Source of the DNA: Hyphomicrobiales bacterium
GTDB lineage: Bacteria > Pseudomonadota > Alphaproteobacteria > Rhizobiales > Xanthobacteraceae
Assembly (NCBI GenBank): GCA_016185205.1
Contig: JACPOA010000032.1
Location: 124,001 to 188,000, forward strand
DNA: 64,000 nt
Direction: 5' to 3'
Shown here: in pieces, positions 32,394-40,774 of the stretch
Numbering within the stretch: position 1 is the stretch's first letter
How the letters are laid out: each line of letters starts with the position of its first letter
Notes under the pieces: generated by a model
Database searches by the model: none
What the model was told of the DNA's origin: nothing
The model's input: only the letters and a program-made list of their open reading frames with translations
Program-made: the position numbers and the translations under genes

Positions 32394-32475
32394 CGGGTTG
32401 CGCCTTGCGAATAACTCGGCTGCTATAGGCACCCGTATTTGACGCGCGGGCCCTGTCGACCATGGGTAATTATGG

Positions 32476-32491
32476 TAAATGAAGCGTTAAC
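32476..32491 (+). promoter_or_regulatory. CtrA-like box between the transglycosylase and MaoC genes
   Basis: TAAA, seven bases, TTAAC: one mismatch to TTAA-N7-TTAAC. It lies 22 bases before the MaoC gene and 83 bases before the divergent transglycosylase gene. Confidence 0.35.
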
Positions 32492-32513
32492 GGCTTCGGT
32501 TCGGAGGTAAGCA

Positions 32514-33032
32514 ATGACGGACACCATCCAGCGGCATAAACGCGGCGGACTTTATTTCGAGGATTTCGAGGTCGGCAAGCTGTACGAGCACCGCTACACC
32601 CGCACCGTGACGCAGATGGACAACATGTTGTTCTCCAACATGACGCTCAATCCGCAGCCGCTGCATATCGACCGCCATTTCTGCGAAACCGAGACCGAGT
32701 GGGGCCAGCCGCTGATGAACTCGCTGTTCACGCTCGGGCTGATGATCGGCATCCAGGTGTCCGACATGACGGTCGGCACCACCATCGCCAATCTCGGCAT
32801 GACCGACGTGAAATTCCCCAACCCGCTGTTCGAGGGCGACACCGTGAACTGCAGCACGACGGTGGTGAGCAAGCGCGCGTCGAAATCGCGGCCGGGCGCC
32901 GGCATCGTCGAATTCCATCACAAGGCCTTCAAGCAGGACGGCAAGCTGGTGGCCGAATGCCATCGCAATGCCTTCATCGTGATGCGGCCGATACGAAAGC
33001 CCGGCGTCGCCGCCGGGCCTTCGATTTCGTAG
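32514..33032 (+). CDS. MaoC-family dehydratase
   Basis: A 172-residue hot-dog-fold protein acting on an acyl-CoA. The opening GLYFEDFEVGKLYEHRYTRT and the MaoC core NMTLNPQPLHIDRHFCET are typical. The second half has FPNPLFEGDTVNCSTTVVS. Such proteins hydrate enoyl-CoA; the form with this opening includes mesaconyl-CoA (beta-methylmalyl-CoA) hydratases. A CoA lyase of the HpcH/HpaI class lies 1 kb downstream, which fits an acyl-malyl-CoA pair but does not prove it. Confidence 0.88.
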   Translation: MTDTIQRHKRGGLYFEDFEVGKLYEHRYTRTVTQMDNMLFSNMTLNPQPLHIDRHFCETETEWGQPLMNSLFTLGLMIGIQVSDMTVGTTIANLGMTDVKFPNPLFEGDTVNCSTTVVSKRASKSRPGAGIVEFHHKAFKQDGKLVAECHRNAFIVMRPIRKPGVAAGPSIS

Positions 33033-33042
33033 CGGACGTCGA

Positions 33043-33951
33043 TCAGATACCGCGGCCCCAGTAGCCGCACCAGCGGTGGATGTTCCACTCGATATTCTGT
33101 TCGTAGCCTGCCAGCGTCCCGTATTTCGGCACGCGCACTTCCTTGGTCGCCGGATCGAAGCACTTGCCGGCGTCGGAGGCCTTTTTCACTTCCGCCGATA
33201 GGTCGGTCATGAAGGCAAGCTGGTCTTCCATGTCCTTGCGGGTGCCGAGCCGGCCGCCCGGTCCGGGATGGCCGGGAATCTGGCGCTCCCAGCCGAGCGC
33301 CAGCGTGCGCTTCAACGAGGCCTCCCATTCGACCGGATAGGAATCGTTCACCGCCAGCCGCGAGGGCACGGCGCCGAGCGCGTTGAAGTCGACGGCGAAC
33401 AGTATCTTCTCCTTCGGCAGCAGCATCACGATCGAAGAGTCGGAATGGTTGCGACCGGTATAGACCAGCTCGAGCGTGGTGCCGCCGAGCTTGATCGTGC
33501 GCTTGCCGTCCATGACCTGGTCGGGCAGCACGACGTCGGGACTTTTGAGCTGCGCCAGCCGTTCCTTGGCGCGGCGATGCGAAATGACGGTGGCGCCGGC
33601 TTCCTTGAACACCTTGCCGCCGGCGATGTGGTCGTAGTGGTGGTGGCTGTAGATCAGGTATTTGATCGGCGCCTTGGTGATCTTGCGGACCTCGTCCAGG
33701 TAGGCTTTCGCCGCCTGCGGCCGGCCGTAGCTGATGGGATCGGTGACGATCACGCCGGCCGGCGTGACCACGAACATCGACTGATGATTCTGATAGCGGA
33801 AGACGTAGACGTTGTCGGTCCCATCGACCTTGGTGGTGGCGAACATCGGCGGTTGTGCCGGTGCGGGCGTTGGTGTCTGGGCCGTGGCGGCGCCGGTGAA
33901 ACCGGCGGTGAAAAGCGCGGTCGACAGTGCTATGAGCGTTTTACGTTGCAT
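33043..33951 (-). CDS. Exported metallo-beta-lactamase-fold hydrolase
   Basis: A 302-residue protein from the ATG at 33951. The signal peptide MQRKTLIALSTALFTAGFTG is followed by a proline-rich linker. The zinc-binding motif is complete: His103-x-His105-x-Asp107-His108 in YLIYSHHHYDHIAGG, and later TGRNHSDSSIVMLLPKEKIL and VDFNALG. The substrate is unknown; periplasmic members are often annotated as quinoprotein relay or lactonase-like. It is convergent with the MaoC gene. Confidence 0.9.
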   Translation of the reverse strand: MQRKTLIALSTALFTAGFTGAATAQTPTPAPAQPPMFATTKVDGTDNVYVFRYQNHQSMFVVTPAGVIVTDPISYGRPQAAKAYLDEVRKITKAPIKYLIYSHHHYDHIAGGKVFKEAGATVISHRRAKERLAQLKSPDVVLPDQVMDGKRTIKLGGTTLELVYTGRNHSDSSIVMLLPKEKILFAVDFNALGAVPSRLAVNDSYPVEWEASLKRTLALGWERQIPGHPGPGGRLGTRKDMEDQLAFMTDLSAEVKKASDAGKCFDPATKEVRVPKYGTLAGYEQNIEWNIHRWCGYWGRGI

Positions 33952-34067
33952 GGGTAGTTCCTCCCCGGAATACGAACCCCGCCGGGCCGCGCTCATTCCC
34001 TGCGCCAAAAGCGCGCACCTTGGCCGCGGCTGGGCTAAGGTCTCCACTCATCAATAAGGGCCTGTTT

Positions 34068-34940
34068 ATGCGCTCTCTCCTGTTCGTCCCCGCCGACGGC
34101 GGCGCCAAGCTCGACAAGGCAATGGCGAGCGGCGCCGATGCCGTCATCATCGATCTCGAGGATTCGATCACGCCCGAGCGCAAGCAGAATGCGCGCGCCG
34201 CCGCGCTGGAATTTCTCAAAGCCCAGCACGCGGCGAAACAGCGCCCGCGCCTGCTGGTACGCATCAACGGCCTCGACACCGGCATGACCGATGCCGATCT
34301 CGCGGCCATCGTGCCGGGCCGTCCCGACGCCATCGTGTTTCCGAAAGCGGAAGGCGGCTCGAGCGTCGTCCATCTCGACGCCAAGCTGACCGCGCAGGAG
34401 GCTATTGCCGGCCTGCCCGAGGGCGGCATCAAAATCCTGGCGCAGGCGGTGGAGTCGGCAGCCGGTCTGTTTGCCGCCGGCACTTTGCGCGACGTGAGCC
34501 GGCGCCTGATCGGGATGACCTGGGGGCCGGAGGATTTGTCCGCCGAGCTCGGCGCCGAAACCAATCGCGACGAGCACGGCATGCTCACCGAGCCCTATCG
34601 GCTGGCGCGCTCGATGTGCCTCTATGCCGCCGCGGCCGCCAAGCTGCCGGCGATCGAGACGGTCTATGTTGATTTCCGCAATTCCGACGGCCTGCGCCGC
34701 GATACGCAGGACGCGCGCCGCGACGGCTTCAGCGGGCGGCTGGCGATTCACCCGGCGCAGGTGCCGGTGATCAACGAGGTGTTCACGCCCAGCCCCGAAC
34801 AGATCGCGAAGGCCAAGGTGGTGGTGGCGGCCTTTGCCGCGCAGCCCGGCGCCGGCGCGGTCGGCATCGACGGCAAGATGTTCGACCGCCCGCATTTGGT
34901 GCGGGCACAGCGTTTGCTGGCGAGCATCGGCGGGGAATAA
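34068..34940 (+). CDS. HpcH/HpaI-family CoA ester lyase (citrate lyase beta-like)
   Basis: A 290-residue TIM-barrel lyase that cleaves (or forms) malyl/citramalyl-CoA-type esters. Characteristic strands are MRSLLFVPADGG, DAVIIDLEDSITPE, DAIVFPKAEGG and the metal-binding GPEDLSAELGAETNRDE. The substrate-pocket segment GRLAIHPAQVPVINEVF is present. AAGGG precedes the ATG at 34068. It may work with the MaoC protein at 32514 in an acyl-CoA lyase step. Its stop touches the stop of the convergent radical SAM gene with no gap. Confidence 0.9.
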   Translation: MRSLLFVPADGGAKLDKAMASGADAVIIDLEDSITPERKQNARAAALEFLKAQHAAKQRPRLLVRINGLDTGMTDADLAAIVPGRPDAIVFPKAEGGSSVVHLDAKLTAQEAIAGLPEGGIKILAQAVESAAGLFAAGTLRDVSRRLIGMTWGPEDLSAELGAETNRDEHGMLTEPYRLARSMCLYAAAAAKLPAIETVYVDFRNSDGLRRDTQDARRDGFSGRLAIHPAQVPVINEVFTPSPEQIAKAKVVVAAFAAQPGAGAVGIDGKMFDRPHLVRAQRLLASIGGE

Positions 34941-36740
34941 CTACTCCGCCGCCTCCGTGACGGGGGCGTGGCCTTCCTGCGCCTGCTTCACGCGCTTGGC
35001 CTGCGCGATATAGGCTTGCGCCGCGCCGGTATTGAATAATTCATGCGTCGCGGCCTCGTCGGACGCAACCGGCGTCATCGCCATGTCAGTATAGGCGTAG
35101 CGCTGCGGATCGTGCTTGATGCGCAAATAGATGCGGCGCAGCCTGATATAGAGCGCGGTCCAGCGCACCAGCTTGCTCGCGAGACCGACGAAATATTTCG
35201 GATAGAACGACCAGGCCGGCTCGCGCGCGAAGCCCGGCCGCCGGTCGCGGCGGAACTTGAGCCGCAGGAAGCCGCCTTCGAGCGGATGAATGTGCTCGAT
35301 ATTGATGCTGCCCATGAACCAGGTGATGAGGAACAGCGCGTTGCTGGCGTTCGCCTTCGTCGATGCCACCCGCCGCAGCACCGTTTCGATATGCTCAATG
35401 GTGTAATAACGCTGCCAAGCCATTTTGTAGGCATGGTCCCACTCCGCGCGCGACATTTTCGGATGCGTCGTGCAGATGTGGTTGAGGTCGTATTTGTTCA
35501 GGTCGGGATCGAGCCAGGCGCCGGCGCGATGCAGCTTGAGATGATCCTCCGAGCCCGGCAGCGGCGTGAGATAGAAGAATTCCAGCAGATCGACCGGCAG
35601 TTCGCGCTTGATCACGTCGATGTCGTGCATGATCGACGCGGCGGTGTCGTTGGGGAAGCCGAGGATGTAGCCGGCATAGGTGATCACGCCGGCACGTTTC
35701 CAGGCCAGCAGCATGTCGCGATATTCGGTGATCTTGTTCTGCTTCTTCTTGGCACCGGCCAGATTGTCCGGGTTGATGTTCTCCAGCCCGATGAACACGC
35801 GCTTGACGCCGGCGCGCGCGCATTTCTCCACGAAATTCGGCGTCTTGTGGCAGAGCGTATCGACCTGGATGACGAAGCTGATGTTGAACTTCTCCACCTC
35901 GCGCAGCTGGATGATCCGGTCGATAATCGGTTCCCAGTCCTTGTTGCGGGCGAAATTGTCGTCGGTGATGAAGAAGGCGCGCAGGCCTTGCGCGTAATTC
36001 ACCCGCACGATCTTTTCCACGTCCTCCGGCGAGCGCCGGCGCGATACGCGGCCTTGCACGTTGATGATGGTGCAGAACGAGCACTGGTAGGGGCAGCCGC
36101 GGCCGGCGTCGAAACTGGTGGTGCCGCCGGCGGTGCGTTGCGCGCGCTCGACCGCCATCAGCGGGATCGGCGTGCCCTCGATGCCCGGCAGGTTGTCCAT
36201 GTAATTGTACAGCGGCTTGAGGGTCGCCGCGGCCGCGTCGCGCAAGACCTCGTCGAGCCGGCCCTCCGCCTCGCCCGCGAACAGCGACACCCCCATCGCC
36301 TTGGCGCGCTCGAGATCGGCGTCGACGCCGTCGAGCATGGCTAGCACGCCGGACACGTGGAAGCCGCCGATGCCGACCTGGATGCCGCGCGCGCGCAGAG
36401 GTTTGGCCAGATCAAGCGCGCGCGGAAACTGGTTCGACTGCACGCCGGTCAGCATGACCATGCCGGCGCCGGCCGCTTCGATCATCGCCGCCAGGCGCTC
36501 GGGACGAATGCGGGTATTGGTTTCGTCGAAAGCGTGGATCTCGATGTCGACGTCGTCGCCCAGGATTCTCCGCTCGGCGCAATCCTTGGCCAGGCCAAAG
36601 AGCGAAGCGAGCGAGTTCGACGGAATCGGCGAGCGCACCCACTGGATGACATAGCCGTCTTCGTCGTAATGCGACGGCTTCACCAACACGAGGCAGAAGC
36701 GCCTGCGTGCGCCGGGGGGTCGCGACGTTATCGTTCCCAT
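34941..36740 (-). CDS. Radical SAM protein with cobalamin-binding-like N-terminus
   Basis: A 599-residue radical SAM enzyme. The [4Fe-4S] motif CxxxCxxC is at C216-C220-C223 (GRGCPYQCSFCTI). The N-terminal 170 residues form a Rossmann-like region (GAGMVMLTGVQSNQFPRALD, GIQVGIGGFHVSG) resembling B12-binding domains, but without a canonical DxHxxG. The barrel continues with FFITDDNFARNKDWEPII and RVFIGLENINPDNL. The last 150 residues are basic, unique and helical. Relatives modify tetrapyrroles, lipids or hopanoids; I cannot name the substrate. Confidence 0.85.
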   Translation of the reverse strand: MGTITSRPPGARRRFCLVLVKPSHYDEDGYVIQWVRSPIPSNSLASLFGLAKDCAERRILGDDVDIEIHAFDETNTRIRPERLAAMIEAAGAGMVMLTGVQSNQFPRALDLAKPLRARGIQVGIGGFHVSGVLAMLDGVDADLERAKAMGVSLFAGEAEGRLDEVLRDAAAATLKPLYNYMDNLPGIEGTPIPLMAVERAQRTAGGTTSFDAGRGCPYQCSFCTIINVQGRVSRRRSPEDVEKIVRVNYAQGLRAFFITDDNFARNKDWEPIIDRIIQLREVEKFNISFVIQVDTLCHKTPNFVEKCARAGVKRVFIGLENINPDNLAGAKKKQNKITEYRDMLLAWKRAGVITYAGYILGFPNDTAASIMHDIDVIKRELPVDLLEFFYLTPLPGSEDHLKLHRAGAWLDPDLNKYDLNHICTTHPKMSRAEWDHAYKMAWQRYYTIEHIETVLRRVASTKANASNALFLITWFMGSINIEHIHPLEGGFLRLKFRRDRRPGFAREPAWSFYPKYFVGLASKLVRWTALYIRLRRIYLRIKHDPQRYAYTDMAMTPVASDEAATHELFNTGAAQAYIAQAKRVKQAQEGHAPVTEAAE

Positions 36741-36821
36741 GACGATTCCGCTGCCTAACCGACAATATCCACAGTTATTTATTCTATCTGCGATCTTGGC
36801 CGCGTGGAAACGAATTTGCCG

Positions 36822-37283
36822 TTAACGGCGCGGCTCGTCCGAAGGCTTGGCATAGACCGTTTTCGGGTCGAAGGCCTTGTCCGCATTACGGAATTCCAGC
36901 CGCACCGCCCCGGGCTTGCCGGCTTCTTTGCCGAGCGGCACCGCGCGATAGAAGCAGGAACGCCGACCGGTGTGGCAGGCGCCCGGGCCTTGCTGCTCGA
37001 CCTTGAGCCAGAGCGCATCCTGGTCGCAATCCACGCGCAATTCGACCACGCGCTGGACATGGCCGGAGCTCTCGCCCTTTCGCCACAGCGCCTGGCGCGA
37101 GCGGCTGAAGTACCAAGCCTCGCCGCTGGCGATGGTCTTGGCGAGCGCCTCGGCGTTCATGTGGGCGACCATTAGCACGTCGCCCGACGTGGCATCGGTG
37201 GCGACCGCGGTGATCAGCCCGTCGGCGTCGAATTTGGGCACGAAGGCGAGGCCTTCTTCGATGTCGCGCGTGGATGAGGACAA
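36822..37283 (-). CDS. hisI: Phosphoribosyl-AMP cyclohydrolase
   Basis: A 153-residue HisI that opens the purine ring of PR-AMP in histidine synthesis. The signature [20 protein letters not shown] is intact. The zinc ligands occur in [14 protein letters not shown] and [13 protein letters not shown]. The start is a TTG at 37283 with GGGAG six bases upstream, and no ATG lies near. It is transcribed in the same direction as folE, with a palindromic repeat between. Confidence 0.95.
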   Translation of the reverse strand: MSSSTRDIEEGLAFVPKFDADGLITAVATDATSGDVLMVAHMNAEALAKTIASGEAWYFSRSRQALWRKGESSGHVQRVVELRVDCDQDALWLKVEQQGPGACHTGRRSCFYRAVPLGKEAGKPGAVRLEFRNADKAFDPKTVYAKPSDEPRR

Positions 37284-37300
37284 GGCTAACTCCCAAATGT

Positions 37301-37402
37301 CTCCGTCACCCTGAGGTGCGCGCCGCAGGCACGCCTCGAAGGGTGAACGGCCGCCATCCTTCGAGGCGATCGCTTCGCGACGGCACCTCAGGATGACGGA
37401 GA
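37301..37402. repeat. Intergenic palindromic repeat between folE and hisI
   Basis: An inverted repeat of about 100 bases has outer arms TCCGTCACCCTGAGGTGC and GCACCTCAGGATGACGGA with two mismatched positions, and further internal pairing (CCTTCGAGGC). Elements with these arms are familiar from intergenic regions of Bradyrhizobium-like genomes. Confidence 0.75.
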
Positions 37403-37428
37403 AACGCTATGGAAACAATCGCGGCGAA

Positions 37429-38088
37429 CTACCGTTGCGCCCCGCGCAGCATGGTCATGAAGCGGACCTGCTCGCTGGCGTCGTCGCGGAAGGTGCCGGT
37501 GAAGTGCGTGGTCAGCGTCACCGCGCCGGGCTTCTGCACCCCGCGCAGCGACATGCACATGTGCTCGGCCTCGATCATCACCGCGACGCCGCGCGGCTTC
37601 AGGATCTCGTCGATCGCGGTCGCCACTTGCGAGGTGAGATGCTCCTGCGTCTGCAGACGCAGCGCATAGACGTCGATCAGGCGCGCGAGCTTGGACAGGC
37701 CGACCACCCGCTCCACCGGCATATAGGCGATATGCGCCTTGCCGTAGAACGGCATCATGTGGTGTTCGCAGTGCGAGTTGAAGCTGATGTCCTTGACCAG
37801 CACGAAATCGTCGTAGCCGCCGGTTTCGCTGAAGGTGCGGTCGAGCACCTCCACCGGGCATTCGCGATAACCCTGGTAGAGTTCCTCATAGGCGCCGATC
37901 ACACGCTTGGGCGTGTCCAGCAGGCCTTCGCGGTCGGGATCGTCGCCGGCAAACGCGATCAGCGTGCGCACGGCGGCTTCCGCCTGCTCGCGCGAGGGGC
38001 GCGGCTCGACCGGCGTGGGCGCCGCCCGCACATGATCGGACAGGCCCTGCTTCGGCCACGGCGTTACGATTGTATTCTTGGCGTCCAT
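37429..38088 (-). CDS. folE: GTP cyclohydrolase I
   Basis: A 219-residue FolE converting GTP to dihydroneopterin triphosphate, the first step of folate synthesis. The zinc and active-site segment [20 protein letters not shown] and the later [14 protein letters not shown] are canonical. The N-terminal 35 residues are a proline/arginine-rich extension of ordinary length. It is followed on the same strand by hisI. Confidence 0.96.
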   Translation of the reverse strand: MDAKNTIVTPWPKQGLSDHVRAAPTPVEPRPSREQAEAAVRTLIAFAGDDPDREGLLDTPKRVIGAYEELYQGYRECPVEVLDRTFSETGGYDDFVLVKDISFNSHCEHHMMPFYGKAHIAYMPVERVVGLSKLARLIDVYALRLQTQEHLTSQVATAIDEILKPRGVAVMIEAEHMCMSLRGVQKPGAVTLTTHFTGTFRDDASEQVRFMTMLRGAQR

Positions 38089-38343
38089 GACGGCCTTCTC
38101 CGTTCGACCGGAACGCGCCTTAAAGGGGCGGCGCCGGGAGTGTCACCGGGGTGGCCGCGTCAGTAACCCGATTGCGACCATTGGTCCAATGCGGGGCGAC
38201 TGGACGCCGCATGCCCATTCGGCATGGCTCGAAAAGCCACGCCTAGCGCCGAGAACCCCTTCTCGCGCCTGAGGCATGACCCCTATATATTCGTTTGCGC
38301 GGCCGAGGCAATGTGCCAATCCACCGGAATCGGTAAAACGTCA

Positions 38344-38793
38344 ATGCTCAACGAGGTTTATAACGAGCGAATCCTGGACCTGGCGGGCAATATTCCCCGC
38401 CTGGGGCGCCTGCCGACGCCCCATGCCAGCGCCACCGCCCATTCCAAGCTGTGCGGTTCCACGGTCACGGTCGACGTCAAGATGGACGGCCCGGTGGTGT
38501 CCGATTTCGCCCATGACGTGAAAGCCTGCGCGCTGGGCCAGGCCTCGTCCTCGATCATGGCGCGCCACGTGATCGGTTCCAATCCCGGCGAACTGCGCGC
38601 GTTGCGCGAGACCGTGCGCAAGATGCTGAAGGAAAACGGCCCGCCGCCGACCGGCAAATGGGCCGACATCGCGGTGCTCGAACCGGTGCGCGACTACAAG
38701 GCGCGCCACGCCTCGACCATGCTCACCTTCGATGCCGTGGTGCAGGCGGTCGACCAGATCGAGGCCAAGCGCACCAAGCAGGCGAGCGCATGA
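38344..38793 (+). CDS. NifU/IscU-like iron-sulfur scaffold protein lacking the third cysteine
   Basis: A 149-residue NifU_N-type protein from the ATG at 38344 (MLNEVYNERILDLAGNIPR). Of the three cysteines of IscU, the first (Cys37 in SKLCGST) and second (Cys62 in DVKACALGQAS) are kept. The third is replaced by a histidine-containing segment (DYKARHASTML). Alphaproteobacteria often carry this variant between folE and yidD. Whether it assembles clusters is open. Its TGA stop lies inside a palindromic repeat. Confidence 0.82.
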   Translation: MLNEVYNERILDLAGNIPRLGRLPTPHASATAHSKLCGSTVTVDVKMDGPVVSDFAHDVKACALGQASSSIMARHVIGSNPGELRALRETVRKMLKENGPPPTGKWADIAVLEPVRDYKARHASTMLTFDAVVQAVDQIEAKRTKQASA

Positions 38794-38872
38794 TCCCGAA
38801 AAGTGGGAACCGGTTTCCCGCCTTCGCGAAGCCCGCTTCGGCGGGCAAAGGAAGGTCGGGACAGATCACGCG
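38787..38872. repeat. Palindromic intergenic repeat, long form
   Basis: Same family as 15061-15108 and 45882-45969. It begins GCGCATGATCCCGAAAAGTG and carries an internal palindrome rich in CTTCG/CGAAG that the short form lacks. Its first bases supply the last codon and stop of the scaffold gene. It separates that gene from the convergent gene at 38889. Confidence 0.8.
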
Positions 38873-38888
38873 CCAGGAAAAATTATAG

Positions 38889-40199
38889 CTACTGCGCCGC
38901 CGCCAGCCCGCCGGTCTTGCGCACCGGCAATTCGGCCCGATCGCCGGGAGCCTTGCCGCAGCTCGCCGCCAGCCGCGGCAGATTCTGCTGCGCGCCAGTA
39001 TTGCCGAGGCGGATCGTTGTGACCTGCGAATCGCTCCGGGTCTCAATCGTCACCGAGTGGTTGCCGGCGGCGGCGAAGCCGTCGATCAGCGCGGCCGGCA
39101 CCGTTCCGGCGGCGTAAGTGACGAGTTCGTCCGGGTCGCTGCGGCGCTCGGACGAGGCCAGATTGAGCGATGCCTGCTTGGCGCCCAGCCGCAACATGAC
39201 CGCCGACAGCTTGCCCGGCAGCGCGGTACGGTCGCCGCCATGGCGGCGCTCGACATAACTGACGTCGAAGCTCTCGCCGCCGGCGCCGCAGGACACCATG
39301 AGGTCGAAGCTGCCGATGGTCTCGCCTTCGACGGTGAGCGGATGGCGGCGCGCCAGCGTCGCGACCCCGGCGCGATCCACCATGGCCCAGCGCCGCTCGC
39401 TGATCGCGGTCGCGCGCGCGCCGTCGGTGACGCGCGGCGCCGGTTGCGAGACCGCCGGTGGCGAGGCGGCAACGGTGGCGGCCGCCGGCGCGCCGATCTC
39501 CTCGGTCGCCAGCCGCGTGCGGCGCAGTTCGTCGCGCGTCAAAGCATGCATCGGCTCCCACGGCGGAATCCGCAGCGTCAGATCGAGCAGGTCGGTGGTC
39601 GCGCCCATGTCGGCGGTGTATTGCGCGAGCTTGCCGATGTCGCGCTGCACCAGCACGAGGTCCTCGGCCGAATAGTTCGCCGCGGTCGGATCGTCGCGGC
39701 GGTCGCCCAGCCAAATCTGGTGCACCATCACGCGCGCTTCCTGCGGCACAGAGCGACGCACGCCGCCGAGCAGCACGAAGGCGCACATCGATTCGCAATC
39801 GGCGCGTGGCGACAGCACGGCACGTTCCGTCTCATGCTCCGCCGGCGATGCAAGATCGACGGCGCGGCCGACCATGGTGGTGAGCGCGCGGCGGCGGATT
39901 TCGCGCCCGAGCGCGATGGCGCCGTGCACCGAGCCGCCATCGGAATCGAGAACGACAATGGCGTTGCTGAGATCGCGGCCATGGGCGAACAGCATGAAGT
40001 CACGCGCGCTGTCGGCGGTGATGGCGCCGGATGCCGAGATCAGTGTCTTGCAGGTGGCACCGCAGACCTCGGCCGGTCCTTGCAGGCGCAACGCGAAGCG
40101 CATCGGCAGCGTGCGTTCGGACGCGGCTGCCGGCGCAGGCAATTGAAAAACTATCGCCGCCGATGCGAGCGCAATAGCAACGACAAGGGAACGACCCAT
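38889..40199 (-). CDS. Exported ClpP/crotonase-fold protein (COG3904-like)
   Basis: A 436-residue protein from the ATG at 40199, preceded by AAGGGGGAAGA. A signal peptide (MGRSLVVAIALASAAIVFQL) leads to a ClpP-like domain with the glycine turn IVVLDSDGGSVHGAIALGRE. The candidate nucleophile is Ser137 in ADCESMCAFVLLGGVRR. The pattern matches periplasmic COG3904 proteins, whose protease activity is unproven. A second C-terminal domain of about 180 residues is uncharacterised. Two conserved cysteines near 46 and 50 (CGATC) could form a disulfide. Confidence 0.78.
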   Translation of the reverse strand: MGRSLVVAIALASAAIVFQLPAPAAASERTLPMRFALRLQGPAEVCGATCKTLISASGAITADSARDFMLFAHGRDLSNAIVVLDSDGGSVHGAIALGREIRRRALTTMVGRAVDLASPAEHETERAVLSPRADCESMCAFVLLGGVRRSVPQEARVMVHQIWLGDRRDDPTAANYSAEDLVLVQRDIGKLAQYTADMGATTDLLDLTLRIPPWEPMHALTRDELRRTRLATEEIGAPAAATVAASPPAVSQPAPRVTDGARATAISERRWAMVDRAGVATLARRHPLTVEGETIGSFDLMVSCGAGGESFDVSYVERRHGGDRTALPGKLSAVMLRLGAKQASLNLASSERRSDPDELVTYAAGTVPAALIDGFAAAGNHSVTIETRSDSQVTTIRLGNTGAQQNLPRLAASCGKAPGDRAELPVRKTGGLAAAQ

Positions 40200-40390
40200 T
40201 CTTCCCCCTTCAAAACCGCCGAACTCTTTCTTGGCGTGGTGATCCACACTTCTAATTAAGCTTCGGCAGCCAATAACCCCCGGAATTTTGCGTATGTCAT
40301 CATACCATGTCATTTTTAATGATCGGTTAGATTCGGGTCTAGTGTAAAAAAGTCGCTGTCGACTATCGTTTTTGTTCAAAACATGAGCAG

Positions 40391-40419
40391 GTTCCATACG
40401 ATGGAACTCGTGATGGAAC
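40391..40419. promoter_or_regulatory. Operator-like inverted repeat between the ClpP-fold gene and yidD
   Basis: GTTCCAT, three bases, ATGGAAC (40391-40407) is followed by another ATGGAAC at 40413-40419. The flanking 240-base region is AT-rich for this genome and must contain the divergent promoters of the gene at 38889-40199 and of yidD. Confidence 0.5.
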
Positions 40420-40441
40420 TTTCGCACTTCCGGTTTTGCCC

Positions 40442-40774
40442 GTGAACCAACAGCGCGTGACACCGTGCGGCTTCGCGCGCCTGCCGCGGCTGATCGGGCG
40501 CGCTTTGGTGACGACTTACCGTTACACGCTGTCGCCGCTGATCGGCCCGCGCTGCCGCCATCTGCCGGGCTGCGCGGAATATGCCGACGAGGCGATCGCG
40601 CGCTTCGGGCTATGGGCCGGCGGCTGGATGGCGCTGGCGCGCATCCTGCGCTGCCACCCGTTCGGAACCGCGGGGCTCGATTTCGTGCCGGCGCATCTGC
40701 CGCCACGCGCGCGCTGGTTTCTGCCATGGCGCTACGGGCGCTGGCGCGGAACGAACGAGACGCCGCCGCAATGA
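40442..40774 (+). CDS. yidD: Membrane protein insertion efficiency factor YidD
   Basis: A protein of about 110 residues that assists YidC in membrane insertion. The family core YRYTLSPLIGPRCRHLPGCA followed by EYADEAIARFG and RCHPFGTAGLDFVP is clear. Start choice is uncertain. GTG at 40442 (MNQQRVTPCG) is preferred; a TTG two codons earlier is possible. The stop overlaps the ATG of the next gene (ATGA). Confidence 0.9.
   Translation: MNQQRVTPCGFARLPRLIGRALVTTYRYTLSPLIGPRCRHLPGCAEYADEAIARFGLWAGGWMALARILRCHPFGTAGLDFVPAHLPPRARWFLPWRYGRWRGTNETPPQ

Noticed and set aside
35043-36344. Plus-strand frame of 433 codons opposite the radical SAM gene
   Set aside because: Antisense shadow; the minus strand has the complete radical SAM signature.
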